A stretch of DNA of 64,000 bases from Nitrospirota bacterium (GTDB lineage: Bacteria; UBA2233): NCBI GenBank assembly GCA_011620345.1, contig WOZJ01000066.1, positions 1 through 64,000 of the forward strand, given 5' to 3'. How positions within the stretch are numbered: position 1 is the first letter of the stretch; each line of letters opens with the position of its first letter. Under the pieces are notes generated by a model. That model was not told the DNA's origin. It saw only the letters and a program-made list of their open reading frames with translations, and made no database searches. Of the stretch, positions 51,776 to 61,087 are shown piece after piece. A program made the position numbers and the translations under genes.

Positions 51776-51955
51776 ATGGGAATCCAAAAAGACCTTCTCG
51801 AGATCCTTGCATGTCCCAAATGCAAAGGAGGGCTGACGCTCACCCCGCAAGAAGACGGGTTTATTTGCGAGGCTTGTCAAATTCTCTACCCGATCGAAGA
51901 CGACATTCCAGTCTTGCTCGAAGAAGAGGCAAAGCCCCTTAAGAAAACGAGCTGA
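51776..51955 (+). CDS. Trm112/UPF0434 family zinc-ribbon protein
   Basis: A 59-residue protein with Cys13-x2-Cys16 (ACPKC) and Cys31-x2-Cys34 (CEAC), the YcaR/UPF0434 pattern. ILYPIEDDIPVLLEEEA is the usual C-terminus. The ATG has GGGAA upstream. It commonly travels next to lpxK or heptose genes, as here, but its role is not established. Confidence 0.92.
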   Translation: MGIQKDLLEILACPKCKGGLTLTPQEDGFICEACQILYPIEDDIPVLLEEEAKPLKKTS

Positions 51956-51966
51956 TTCGCCTCGTC

Positions 51967-53004
51967 ATGGAGCGCCTGCTCTTTCTCGATACGGCCTACT
52001 TGGGGGATTGTCTTCTTAGTCTGCCGCTCCTCGAGGCGTTGGCCCAATCTGGGAAAAACTTCGAAATCGGGGTGGTCACCACTCCTTTGGCCCAAGACCT
52101 GTTTGCGCGAAGGCCTGGCGTTGTAGAGGTGTTTGTCTGGGACAAAAGGAAGGACAAAACCCCTTGGGGGCTCTACAAGACGGCCAAAAGGCTCGAGGGC
52201 TTCGGGGCGGCCCTTGCCGTATCTGCCCATAAATCGGCACGCTCTGCCGTATTGCTCGCGCTTGCCAGGGTGCCTTTACGCGTGGGGTTCTCTACGGCCA
52301 AGCTTTCTTTCCTCTACCATGCGCTGGTGCCAGAGGATACGACCCTGCCTGTGGTAAAAAGAAAGCTTCGGCTCCTTTCGGCGCTCGGGCTGCCGGTGCC
52401 CGAAAGGTGCGTTCCCTTGAGCGATCCTGGCGTTGACCCGGCACAGAAGGCGCGCGTGCAGGCGATGCTGGTCCAAGTGTTCGGCTATTTGCCCTTCGAG
52501 CTCGTGGGCCTGGCGCCGGGTTCCGTCTGGCAGACAAAACGCTGGCCGGCGGGGCACTTCATCGAGCTCATCAAGATGTTCAAAGTACGGCTCGGGATGG
52601 AGTGTGTCCTCATTGGAGGACAGGAAGATCGCACGATTGCCAGGGAAATCCAAAAGGGCCTTCCTTTTCCATTGGCGGACTTTACAGGAAGGACTACGAT
52701 CGCCGACCTGTTTGCAGCGATACAAGCCTTAAAACTGCTCGTTAGCAATGATTCCGCCCCGATGCACGTTGCATTCCTGTTAGGCGTCCCGGTCGTAGGA
52801 ATATTTGGCCCGACAACCGCGCGGTTTGGGTTCGTCCCGTTCGGAGAAAACACGCGCGTGGCCGAAATCGAGCTGTCTTGCAGGCCGTGCGCGCGCCACG
52901 GCGGAAGGCACTGCCCAAAGGGGCACTTTCTTTGCATGCGTGGGCTTGACCCTGAGAAGGTGTTTGAGATGGGTGGTTCGCTCCTTGCCCGTCCCAGGCA
53001 GTGA
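51967..53004 (+). CDS. Heptosyltransferase, glycosyltransferase family 9
   Basis: A 345-residue GT9 inverting enzyme, of the WaaC/WaaF/WaaQ kind, that transfers L-glycero-D-manno-heptose to the LPS inner core at the inner membrane. The N-terminal part has FLDTAYLGDCLLSLPLLEAL, the donor-binding part VGLAPGSVWQTKRWPAGHF, and NDSAPMHVAFLLGVPVVGIFGPT. The position in the core (heptose I or II) cannot be told. It is 11 bases after the zinc-ribbon gene. Confidence 0.9.
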   Translation: MERLLFLDTAYLGDCLLSLPLLEALAQSGKNFEIGVVTTPLAQDLFARRPGVVEVFVWDKRKDKTPWGLYKTAKRLEGFGAALAVSAHKSARSAVLLALARVPLRVGFSTAKLSFLYHALVPEDTTLPVVKRKLRLLSALGLPVPERCVPLSDPGVDPAQKARVQAMLVQVFGYLPFELVGLAPGSVWQTKRWPAGHFIELIKMFKVRLGMECVLIGGQEDRTIAREIQKGLPFPLADFTGRTTIADLFAAIQALKLLVSNDSAPMHVAFLLGVPVVGIFGPTTARFGFVPFGENTRVAEIELSCRPCARHGGRHCPKGHFLCMRGLDPEKVFEMGGSLLARPRQ

Positions 53005-53025
53005 TCGGTAAAAGGGCTTAGCCGG

Positions 53026-53823
53026 ATGGTCCAAGGGGTTTCATTGATCATCATTACGCGAAACGAAGAGGCCAACATCGAGGCCTGCTTAAAAAGCGCC
53101 GGTTTTGCGAGCGAAACGATCGTCGTGGATGCCCTAAGCGAGGATGCGACGGCAGAAATCGCGGGAAGGCTTGGAGCCAGGGTGGTTTCGCAACCCTGGA
53201 TGGGTTATGCCTATGCCAAGAGCCTGGCGCTAGATTTGGCGGCCGGTCCCTGGGTCTTGAGCCTCGATGCCGACGAGCGCGTCAGCAGTGCGCTCAAAGA
53301 GGAGATACTTAAGGTGTTCGAGCGGCCCATGCCCGGCGTAGCGGGCTATTTTATCCCTAGGCGCAGCCTTTTTTTGGGCCGGTGGATGAGAGCATCGGGC
53401 TTTTGGCCCGATTACCAGCTTAGGCTCTTTTTGAAGGCTAAGGCCCGCTTTGAAGACGTTCCCGTGCACGAGTCCGCCGTAATCGAGGGGAAAACGGCAA
53501 GGCTTTTTTCGCCGATCGAGCACTTTGCCTACGCCTCGCTCGATATGTACTTCGAAAAAATGCTCCGGTATGCAAGGCTATCATCGGGGATGATCGCCAA
53601 AAAAAAGAAGAAAGTCGGGATGGGCTCGGTCTTTGGCCATGGATTGGCCATGTTCCTTAAACGCTACCTCTTGAAGCGGGGTTTCCTGGACGGCCAGCAA
53701 GGGTTTGCGGTAGCGCTCCTTAGCGCCTTCCACGAATCTGCCAAGTACCTCTACGCTTGGGAAAAGCAAAAGAACCGCTGCGAGAATCATCCGGACGCCT
53801 TGCCAAAGCGTTTCTTACAGTGA
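53026..53823 (+). CDS. Glycosyltransferase family 2 (WaaE/KdtX-like)
   Basis: A 265-residue inverting GT-A glycosyltransferase. SLIIITRNEEANIEACLKSAGFASETIVVDALSEDAT is the nucleotide-sugar binding start, and LSLDADERV is the DxD-type metal site. The motif WPDYQLRLFLK and a C-terminal hydrophobic/basic stretch resemble WaaE (KdtX), a beta-glucosyltransferase that decorates the first heptose. In this LPS operon an inner-core role is likely. Confidence 0.88.
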   Translation: MVQGVSLIIITRNEEANIEACLKSAGFASETIVVDALSEDATAEIAGRLGARVVSQPWMGYAYAKSLALDLAAGPWVLSLDADERVSSALKEEILKVFERPMPGVAGYFIPRRSLFLGRWMRASGFWPDYQLRLFLKAKARFEDVPVHESAVIEGKTARLFSPIEHFAYASLDMYFEKMLRYARLSSGMIAKKKKKVGMGSVFGHGLAMFLKRYLLKRGFLDGQQGFAVALLSAFHESAKYLYAWEKQKNRCENHPDALPKRFLQ

Positions 53824-53836
53824 AAGGAAAAAACGG

Positions 53837-54976
53837 TTGCAGAAGGATGAATCGAGGCTTAGGGTGATCCATATAGGCTCTTCCTTTGCCAAAGGCGGGC
53901 TTGAACGTTTCCCGGTACGTCTTGCTAAGGCCCAAGCGCGCCTAGGGGTTGAAACAAGCGTGCTGACGCACAAAGAGGCCTACATCTACCAATGTGCAAG
54001 AAAGTTGGGCGTCGATGTGTTCGGGGCGGAATCGAGAGCCCAGATGTTTTCCTGGCTTTGGCGCCAAAGAAAGCATGATGGCCCAACGGTGCTCCAGGTC
54101 AATGCCAACAAGGACCTTCCGATGGCCGTTCTAGCCAAGCGGTTCTTCGCAAAAGACAAGGTCAGGCTTATCTACAGGCGGGGAACCAGGGCAATGAAAC
54201 CAAAAACCGACCCCTACCACAGGCTGCTCTTTCGCGAGGTTGACTTGTTCATCGTCGTTTCGAGGTTCATTCATGACAACACGCTTCAAACCTACAAGGT
54301 TCCAGAGTCTCGCGTGCTATGCATCCATAACGGTGTGGATCCTGATTTTTTCGGAACAAAATCTGAGGGGAAGGCCTCTCTGCGTCAAGAGCTTGGCATT
54401 CCTGAAGAGGCGTTTGTCTTCGGCCAGGTTGCCAATTACGGGACTGGCAAATGCCCCGATGTATTCTTGAAGGGCGCGGAGCGGTTGGTCCTTCAGCAAG
54501 CCCAGGCCCTCCCGGTGTTTTTTTTGCTGGCCGGAGACGGGCCCCAGGACTACAGGCGTGAGCTCGATCGTCTCGCTAAAGACTTAAAGGTCTCCCCTTA
54601 CGTACGCTTTCTTGACTATCAAGAAGACTTAAGGCGTCTGTACGACGCCATTGATTGCGTGGTGCTTTGCTCGAGGGCCGAGCCCTTTGGCAACGTCCTT
54701 TTGGAGGCCATGTCCCTTAAGAAGCCCATCATTGCGGCAAGGAGCGGGGGGAACCCCGAAATCGTCGAAGAAGGGGTTACTGGGCTTCTCTTCGATCCTT
54801 TCGATGTTGAGGCCCTTGCCGAAGCGATGCGGCGCCTTCTTGAGGAAGAAGGCCATGCCCAGAGGTTTGGCGAGGCCGGTTTTCGGCGCTACTTGGAGCA
54901 TTTTAGGATGGATTCCTGTACGCGCTCTTATCTTGAGGCCTACAAAAGGCTCTTTCAAAAAGAGCCGTATCTTTAG
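53837..54976 (+). CDS. Glycosyltransferase family 4, LPS core (tandem copy 1)
   Basis: A 379-residue retaining GT-B enzyme. The N-terminus RVIHIGSSFAKGGLERFPVRLAKAQ, the donor part EPFGNVLLEAMSLKKPIIAARSGGNPEIVEEGVTGLLFD, and the E-x7-E motif are typical. It is closely similar to the next gene, so the two look like a tandem duplication. The start is TTG 53837 with AAAGGAAAA upstream. The sugar is unknown. Confidence 0.87.
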   Translation: MQKDESRLRVIHIGSSFAKGGLERFPVRLAKAQARLGVETSVLTHKEAYIYQCARKLGVDVFGAESRAQMFSWLWRQRKHDGPTVLQVNANKDLPMAVLAKRFFAKDKVRLIYRRGTRAMKPKTDPYHRLLFREVDLFIVVSRFIHDNTLQTYKVPESRVLCIHNGVDPDFFGTKSEGKASLRQELGIPEEAFVFGQVANYGTGKCPDVFLKGAERLVLQQAQALPVFFLLAGDGPQDYRRELDRLAKDLKVSPYVRFLDYQEDLRRLYDAIDCVVLCSRAEPFGNVLLEAMSLKKPIIAARSGGNPEIVEEGVTGLLFDPFDVEALAEAMRRLLEEEGHAQRFGEAGFRRYLEHFRMDSCTRSYLEAYKRLFQKEPYL

Positions 54977-54985
54977 GAGTTCAAA

Positions 54986-56104
54986 ATGAGATCCAACGAG
55001 ACCCCCAAAGTATTCCACGTCCTTAGTTCTGTATCCAAGGGGGGGATGGAGCTTTTTCCCGTGATGCTGGCCAAAGCCCAGATTGCCTCCAAGATACATG
55101 CGAGCCTCGTGGCCCATGAATCCGGGTTTGTCCTTAAGCACGCCAGAGAATCTCACGTGCCCGTCTTTGACATTAAAGGCCAGGGCTCGCTCTTTAAGCG
55201 GCTTTTTGAGCTCTCAGGCCCATGCACGGTGTTCCATGTCCACTACCCCAAGGATCTCTTTGTCGCATCGCTCGTAAGGCGACTTAAGCCCCAAGTTCGG
55301 CTTGTGTTCACCAAACACAGCGCCTCCAAGGGAACAAAGACGGACCCTTACCACAGGTTTTTGGTTTCCTCGATCGATGCCTTCGTGGCGAACTCTCGGT
55401 TCCTTGCCCAAAACTCCGCCGCGGTTTATGGGATCCCTGAAGAACGCATCCCGGTCGTGTATTACGGATTAGACGAAGGAAGAATTCCTAAAAGGCCTGA
55501 CGAGGCCAGGGTGGCCTTTCGCGCCAAGCATGCCATTCCTCAAGAGGCGTTTGTGTTCGGGCTCGTCGCGCAGTACTCTAGGTCCAAATGTCAAGATGTT
55601 TTTCTCAAGGCCATCGCCCTTTTGCTTTCTTCGCTTCCCAAAGGCCGTCCCCTTCCCCACTTCCTCATGGCCGGACCCGAGGCCGATGCGGGCTTCTTGG
55701 ACGAACTCAAGGCGCTCGCGGCCTCCTTGGGGATCCAGGACCAAGTTCGCTTCCTGGACTTTCAGCCCAACGTGGGCCCGGTGTTTGCCTCGCTCGATTG
55801 CCTTGTGTTGCCGAGCAAAGAGGAGGCGTTCGGAATCGTGCTCTTGGAGGCGATGGCGCTCGGAAAGCCTTGCATCGTCACCCGGGCGGGCGGTGCGATC
55901 GAGGCCGTCGAGGATGGTAAGGCAGGCCTCTGGGTGGAGCCCATGGACAAGAAAGGCCTGGCGGGGGCGATGCTTCGCTTGCTTCAAGAACCAAAGCTTT
56001 CAGAAAGCCTGGGCGCTTTTGCTACACTATGGGTACGCGAACGTTTCTCGATGGCACGCTGCGTTGAGGAGTATCAAAGGGTATATGAAAACCTCTTTGC
56101 CTGA
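54986..56104 (+). CDS. Glycosyltransferase family 4, LPS core (tandem copy 2)
   Basis: A 372-residue GT-B enzyme paralogous to its neighbour (LSSVSKGGMELFPVMLAKAQ at the N-terminus against SSFAKGGLERFPVRLAKAQ). The donor region is VLPSKEEAFGIVLLEAMALGKPCIVTRAGGAIEAVEDGKAGLWV. Separation into two genes rather than one suggests sequential sugars on the core. GGAG lies before the ATG. Its end overlaps the second heptose kinase by 20 bases. Confidence 0.87.
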   Translation: MRSNETPKVFHVLSSVSKGGMELFPVMLAKAQIASKIHASLVAHESGFVLKHARESHVPVFDIKGQGSLFKRLFELSGPCTVFHVHYPKDLFVASLVRRLKPQVRLVFTKHSASKGTKTDPYHRFLVSSIDAFVANSRFLAQNSAAVYGIPEERIPVVYYGLDEGRIPKRPDEARVAFRAKHAIPQEAFVFGLVAQYSRSKCQDVFLKAIALLLSSLPKGRPLPHFLMAGPEADAGFLDELKALAASLGIQDQVRFLDFQPNVGPVFASLDCLVLPSKEEAFGIVLLEAMALGKPCIVTRAGGAIEAVEDGKAGLWVEPMDKKGLAGAMLRLLQEPKLSESLGAFATLWVRERFSMARCVEEYQRVYENLFA

Positions 56105-57164
56105 TCAGGCTAATGATGGTTCGGCTCAGACGAAGGCCGAAGCGCTCAAGGAGCGGCTTCGGGCGATCGCCCGCGGTCTGGGGCGCGCGAGCGTCTTGGT
56201 TGTCGGCGATGTCATGCTCGACCGCTACCTGATGGGTGCAATCCAACGGATCTCGCCGGAAGCGCCCGTTCCCATCCTGGAGGTTGGACAGGAGACGCTC
56301 AAGCTTGGCGGAGCGGGCAACGTGGCCAAGAACATCCGCAGCCTTGGCGGAAACGTGCGCGTCTTCGGCATTATCGGCCAGGACGAAACGGGCGTCCGGC
56401 TTAAAGAGCTGGCCTCTTCGCTCGGGATCGACCCGGAAGGGTTGATTTTTGAGCCAGGCCGGCCGACTACGCTCAAAACCAGGCTGATCGCCCACAACCA
56501 ACAGCTCGTCCGGTTCGACATCGAGACCAGGAGACCGATCGCGAAGCGCGCGGAGGAAAGGCTCAAAGGTCTTGTCGAAAAGGCGCTTCGCTCGGCGGAC
56601 GCGGTGGTCCTATCGGATTACCGCAAAGGGACCCTGACACTCAAGATTTGCAGGTTTGTGCTGGAAATGGCCAAGGTTTTTGGTGTTCCCGTGTTCGTTG
56701 ACCCCAAGCTAAGGTCGCCCGCGTTTTACAAAGGGGCGTTTTGCATTACCCCCAACATCAAGGAGGCCCTCGAGCTTGCGAGGGTAGCGCCAGGCTTGAA
56801 CGGGACGCAACGCTCGCTCGAGCTTGCGGGCAGAGGGCTTCTTAAGAGGTTTGCCTGCGAGTATGCGCTCGTGACCCGCTCGGAGGAGGGCATGAGCCTT
56901 TTTTCCAAGGAGGGGGGCCATTACCATATCCCCACGCAAGCAAGGGCGGTGCACGACGTAACGGGTGCGGGCGATACGGCCGTGGCCACGCTTGCCTTGA
57001 GCGTAGCCGCCGGCGCCGGCATGCTCGAAGCGACGCTCATGGCCAACCTAGCCGCCGGGGCCGTGGTCGGCAAGCTAGGGACGGAAGCGGTATCCCTTGA
57101 GGAATTGGCCGGGTTGATCGAAGGGGGGCGCTTCTTGGACGACGCCCCCTCGGTGATATTTTAA
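56085..57164 (+). CDS. hldE: D-glycero-beta-D-manno-heptose-7-phosphate kinase (HldE N-domain type), copy 2
   Basis: A 359-residue PfkB-fold kinase with the canonical RfaE domain I residues: VLVVGDVMLDRYLMGAIQRISPEAPVPIL, KLGGAGNVAKNIRSLGG, and VHDVTGAGDTAVA with Asp297 as the catalytic base. It should phosphorylate heptose 7-phosphate at position 1. ATG 56085 has AAAGGG upstream and overlaps the glycosyltransferase. This is the better match for the textbook enzyme; copy 1 at 50259 is the odd one. Confidence 0.9.
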   Translation: MKTSLPDQANDGSAQTKAEALKERLRAIARGLGRASVLVVGDVMLDRYLMGAIQRISPEAPVPILEVGQETLKLGGAGNVAKNIRSLGGNVRVFGIIGQDETGVRLKELASSLGIDPEGLIFEPGRPTTLKTRLIAHNQQLVRFDIETRRPIAKRAEERLKGLVEKALRSADAVVLSDYRKGTLTLKICRFVLEMAKVFGVPVFVDPKLRSPAFYKGAFCITPNIKEALELARVAPGLNGTQRSLELAGRGLLKRFACEYALVTRSEEGMSLFSKEGGHYHIPTQARAVHDVTGAGDTAVATLALSVAAGAGMLEATLMANLAAGAVVGKLGTEAVSLEELAGLIEGGRFLDDAPSVIF

Positions 57165-57173
57165 GTAGGATTT

Positions 57174-58037
57174 ATGGCCTGGCATTCGATGACCGGCTTC
57201 GGGACAGCCTTTAAGAATCTTCCTCGGGGGAGGCTTGCGATTTCCTTGAAATCCCTCAACCTCAAAGGCTTGAGCGTGGTGTGTAGGGGGAATGTCCGCG
57301 ACCTTGGCTTAGAGGCCGAGCTGGAGAAGCGCATCCGGCAAAAGATCCTCCGTGGCCGTGTCGAAGTGGAGATTATCGAAGAGCGATTGGGGGTGCTTGG
57401 GAATTTCGATGAAGAAAGGCTAAAAGAGCTGCATGCCGGCTTGGAACCCCTTTCTTTCAAGCTTGGGCTTCCGTTGGCGCTGTCGCTGGCCGAGTTGCTT
57501 ACGTTTGGCATTAAGTCTGCGCAAGCCGACGGCAAGGGATTTTTTTCCAAGGAAGAGGTCATGGATGTGTTTGAGCGGGCGCTCGAAGCGCTCGTTGCCT
57601 CCCAACAGGCCGAGGGCCGTTCGCTTCTAAACGAGATAGGCCCAGCGCTCGAGGACATTCGATCCAGGCTGGAAGGCATCCTCAGGCTTTACGAAGCCGG
57701 CAGGGAGCATCTTGCCAAACAGCTTGTCCAGAAAATTCAAGAGCTCTTACGACCGGACGTTTCAAGAAACGAAATGCTGACCTTGGCGCTCGGCTACGTA
57801 GACCGCCATGCGATCGAAGAGGAGCTAGCCCGCGCTAAGGCTCACACCCTGCGAATCGCCCAAATCCTTCAATCGGAAAGCTCCCAGGGCTTGGCGCTGG
57901 GCTTTTTTTGTCAAGAGCTTTTGAGGGAGGCAAACACGATGGCTGCAAAGTCTGTATCGGCCGAGATCACCGAGCATGTTGTGGCCATAAAGTGTCGAAT
58001 CGAACAGATAAAGGAGCAGGCCCAAAACCTGGCCTAA
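57174..58037 (+). CDS. yicC: YicC family endoribonuclease-like protein
   Basis: A 287-residue protein that begins MAWHSMTGFGTAF, the YicC signature, with LKSLNLKGL and FFCQELLREANTMAAKS near the end. YicC proteins are linked to RNA turnover. It lies nine bases after the heptose kinase and ten bases before gmk, the order seen in many bacteria. Confidence 0.94.
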   Translation: MAWHSMTGFGTAFKNLPRGRLAISLKSLNLKGLSVVCRGNVRDLGLEAELEKRIRQKILRGRVEVEIIEERLGVLGNFDEERLKELHAGLEPLSFKLGLPLALSLAELLTFGIKSAQADGKGFFSKEEVMDVFERALEALVASQQAEGRSLLNEIGPALEDIRSRLEGILRLYEAGREHLAKQLVQKIQELLRPDVSRNEMLTLALGYVDRHAIEEELARAKAHTLRIAQILQSESSQGLALGFFCQELLREANTMAAKSVSAEITEHVVAIKCRIEQIKEQAQNLA

Positions 58038-58047
58038 GGAGGTATCG

Positions 58048-58677
58048 ATGCTGTTTGTCCTGTCCGGCCCTTCGGGAACGGGAAAGACCACGCTCTGCAG
58101 AATGCTGACCCAAGCCTGCCCAAAAGAGTTCTGGTTCTCTGTTTCCCATACGACCCGCCCGAGACGGCATATGGAGGAAGACGGGAAAGACTACCATTTT
58201 GCTTCCGAAGAGGCATTCCAGGACATGATCGCCAAGGACGCGTTCCTCGAATGGGCGAAAGTTTACGACGCTTACTACGGGACAGCCTTGTTTCCGGTGG
58301 AAGAAGCCCTGGAAAGGGGCTATAATGTTTTATTGGATATCGACGTACAAGGGGGCCTGGCCGTAAAAAAGGGGCGTGATGATGTTACGCTTATTTTTAT
58401 CGTGCCTCCCTCGCTTGCAGCGCTCGAAGCAAGGCTCAAGGGCCGTGGTCGGGACGAGCCGGATGCGCTACGCAAGCGGCTTCAGGCCGTGATGGGCGAG
58501 ATAGAGCGGGCCTTTGCCGCGTATGAGTACATCGTCGTGAACGACGAGCTTGGAAAGGCCCTTCAAGACGTGCTCGCCATCACTCAAAGCGCCCCGCTTA
58601 AGCTCAACAAGCGCAAGCAGGCCGTTTTAGAGGGCTTTCGGCAAGAGTGGGACCAAAAACAACCACGCTTAAAATAA
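58048..58677 (+). CDS. gmk: Guanylate kinase
   Basis: A 209-residue P-loop kinase converting GMP to GDP. The P-loop is LSGPSGTGKTTL (Lys13), followed by SVSHTTRPRRHMEEDGKDYHF, the GMP-binding stretch, and LDIDVQGG. The start follows AAGGAGG. Only 19 bases separate it from rpoZ. Confidence 0.96.
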   Translation: MLFVLSGPSGTGKTTLCRMLTQACPKEFWFSVSHTTRPRRHMEEDGKDYHFASEEAFQDMIAKDAFLEWAKVYDAYYGTALFPVEEALERGYNVLLDIDVQGGLAVKKGRDDVTLIFIVPPSLAALEARLKGRGRDEPDALRKRLQAVMGEIERAFAAYEYIVVNDELGKALQDVLAITQSAPLKLNKRKQAVLEGFRQEWDQKQPRLK

Positions 58678-58696
58678 TTAAGACGAGGCAAAACCT

Positions 58697-58885
58697 ATGG
58701 CCCGTATTACCGTTGAGGATTGTTTGGCGAGAGAGCCTTCGATCTACGCGCTCGTCCACCTTACGATCAGGCGCGCAAGGCAGCTTCAAGAGGGCGATAC
58801 GAGCGTCGTTCCTTCCCCTCACAAGCCGGTTGTTACCGCCTTGAGGGAGATCGCGGCAGGAAAGGTTCGTTTTCGTACCGCGTAA
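58697..58885 (+). CDS. rpoZ: RNA polymerase omega subunit
   Basis: A 62-residue omega subunit: MARITVEDCLAR at the N-terminus, then YALVHLTIRRARQLQEG, and VTALREIAAGKV. It helps assemble RNA polymerase and, with Rel, is part of the ppGpp response. It sits between gmk and rel, as is common. Confidence 0.95.
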   Translation: MARITVEDCLAREPSIYALVHLTIRRARQLQEGDTSVVPSPHKPVVTALREIAAGKVRFRTA

Positions 58886-58903
58886 GGTTCGAAAGTTTTC
58901 GCC

Positions 58904-61087
58904 ATGGTCCGCCTAGACGACATTATCGAATTGGCCAAGGCCAACAGCAAATCGATCGACGTCGACTTGATCAGGAAGGCTTACGTCTTCTCGGCCAAGG
59001 TGCACAGGAACCAACTCAGACTTTCGGGTGAACCCTACCTAGTCCATCCGCTGGACGTGGCCTATATCTTGGCGCACTTGCGTGGCGATGCCGCGACGAT
59101 TGCAGCGGGTCTTCTTCACGACACGGTCGAGGACACGCTCACTACGCTAAGCGAAGTGGAGACGATCTTCGGCGAGGATGTCGCCCATCTCGTGGACGGC
59201 GTGACGAAACTTTCCAAAATCTCCTTTTCATCAAAGCAGCAAGGCCAGCTCGAGAGCCTAAGAAAGCTGGTCCTTGCCATGGCCAAGGATATCCGGGTCG
59301 TGCTCATCAAGCTGGCCGATAGGCTGCACAACATGAGGACGCTGGGTTTTCTTCCCGGGGAGCGTCAATTGGCCATTGCACAGGAGACGCTCGACATCTA
59401 CGCGCCTCTTGCGAACCGGCTCGGGATTTATTGGGTCAAGGCCGAGCTTGAAGATTTGGCTCTACGCTACCTGGACCCGGAGGCTTACTACGAGTTGGCC
59501 ATGCAGGTCGGCAAAAAGCGTGGAGAGCGGGAGGAGTATATCGCCAAGGTGTGCAAGGTCTTGAAGGATGAACTGACCAAGAACGGCATTCTTTGCGAGG
59601 TGATGGGGAGGCCCAAGCATTTCTACTCGATTTACAACAAGATGACCGCGAGGAATGTAGGGTTCGACCAGGTTTACGACGCGTTTGCCTTCAGGGTGAT
59701 CGTCCCGACGATCAAAGATTGCTACGCGGCAATCGGGATCACCCACGCCATGTGGAAGCCTATACCCGGCCGGTTCAAAGACTACATCGCGTTCCCGAAG
59801 GCCAACGGATACCAATCGCTCCACACCACCGTGTTCGGCCCCGAAAAAGACCGGATCGAGATCCAGGTTCGGACTGAGCAGATGCACCAGGTCGCGGAGG
59901 AAGGGATCGCCGCACACTGGCAGTACAAAGAGGGTCAGCCAGAGCTTGCCGAAGAAGAGCGCAGGCAGTTTACCTGGCTTCGTCAAACGCTCGAGAACTA
60001 CCAAGACTTAAAAGACCCGGCCGATTTTTTGGAGAACCTAAAGTTAGACCTCTTCCCGGAAGAGGTCTACGTATTCACGCCCAAAGGGGACATCAAAGAA
60101 TTGCCCAAAGGCGCTTGCCCGATCGATTTCGCGTTTGCCGTCCATACCGAGGTAGGCATGCATTGCATCGGGGCAAAGGTAGACGGCCGGCTCGTTCCTT
60201 TGGACTATCCCCTCAAAAACGGCGACGTCGTCGACATCATGACCTCCACGCACGCCCACCCGAGCAGGGACTGGCTTACCTACGTAAAAACCTCCAAGGC
60301 GAAGTCCAAGGTCAAGGCGTTCGTAAACCTCCAGCAGCTTGCCCGTCAGGCGGGCCTAGGAAGGGAAATTCTCGAAAAAGAGATGCGAAAGCTTGGGTTT
60401 GCCTTGAGCCTGCTTTCCAACTCGGACGTGATCGAACAGGTTCTTTCGTCGTTTCGCATCAAGGAGCTCGATACGCTGTTCGCCCAAATTGCCCAAGGCA
60501 ATGTCTCCGTCCGGGCCGTGATCGAGAAGATCGCGGAGATCAAGAAGCTGGAGATCGCGCCTTCCAAAGAAGAGGGAGTCCAAGGCAGACAAAGCCCCGT
60601 CGTAAAGCCTTCGTTGAGGCAAGGCTCTCCTGTGAGGGTTGACGGGATCGACAACGTCCTGGTTCGTTTTGGGAGTTGCTGCGGGCCCGTCGTGGGCGAT
60701 ACGATCGTCGGGTTTGTCACGCGAGGCCGCGGGGTTACGATTCACGCGCACGATTGTTCAAGGATTGCCGGCGCCGACCCCTCCAGGCTGATTCAGGCGA
60801 ACTGGAGCCTTGCCGGGCCGCTCAGGACGTCCGTTGAGGTCCGAGTGACTTCCAAGGACAAGCAAGGCCTTTTGGCCGAAATCTCCAAAACGATCTCGCT
60901 TGCCAAGGTGAACATCTCCAAGGCCCAAGTCTACACCACCCCACAAAAGGTTGCGGTCCAGCATTTTACGCTGGACGTCGAAAGCCTAGATCAGCTCAAC
61001 CGCGTTCTAGAGGCCATCCGCCAGGTAAAAGGAGTGATTGAGGTCGAGCGTCTCAAGCGTGGATACGCCCAGGCGCTGAACCGATGA
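58904..61087 (+). CDS. rel: Bifunctional (p)ppGpp synthetase/hydrolase
   Basis: A 727-residue stringent-response enzyme. The HD hydrolase is intact (His72-Asp73 with Glu76-Asp77 in LLHDTVED). The synthetase has RFKDYIAFPKANGYQSLHTTVFGP and EIQVRTEQMHQVAEEGIAAHW. A TGS domain (VYVFTPKGDIKELPKGACPIDFAF) and a C-terminal ACT domain follow. Both activities look functional, so this is a Rel/SpoT-type enzyme rather than a RelA with a dead HD. It follows rpoZ by 18 bases and overlaps ggt by four. Confidence 0.96.
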   Translation: MVRLDDIIELAKANSKSIDVDLIRKAYVFSAKVHRNQLRLSGEPYLVHPLDVAYILAHLRGDAATIAAGLLHDTVEDTLTTLSEVETIFGEDVAHLVDGVTKLSKISFSSKQQGQLESLRKLVLAMAKDIRVVLIKLADRLHNMRTLGFLPGERQLAIAQETLDIYAPLANRLGIYWVKAELEDLALRYLDPEAYYELAMQVGKKRGEREEYIAKVCKVLKDELTKNGILCEVMGRPKHFYSIYNKMTARNVGFDQVYDAFAFRVIVPTIKDCYAAIGITHAMWKPIPGRFKDYIAFPKANGYQSLHTTVFGPEKDRIEIQVRTEQMHQVAEEGIAAHWQYKEGQPELAEEERRQFTWLRQTLENYQDLKDPADFLENLKLDLFPEEVYVFTPKGDIKELPKGACPIDFAFAVHTEVGMHCIGAKVDGRLVPLDYPLKNGDVVDIMTSTHAHPSRDWLTYVKTSKAKSKVKAFVNLQQLARQAGLGREILEKEMRKLGFALSLLSNSDVIEQVLSSFRIKELDTLFAQIAQGNVSVRAVIEKIAEIKKLEIAPSKEEGVQGRQSPVVKPSLRQGSPVRVDGIDNVLVRFGSCCGPVVGDTIVGFVTRGRGVTIHAHDCSRIAGADPSRLIQANWSLAGPLRTSVEVRVTSKDKQGLLAEISKTISLAKVNISKAQVYTTPQKVAVQHFTLDVESLDQLNRVLEAIRQVKGVIEVERLKRGYAQALNR

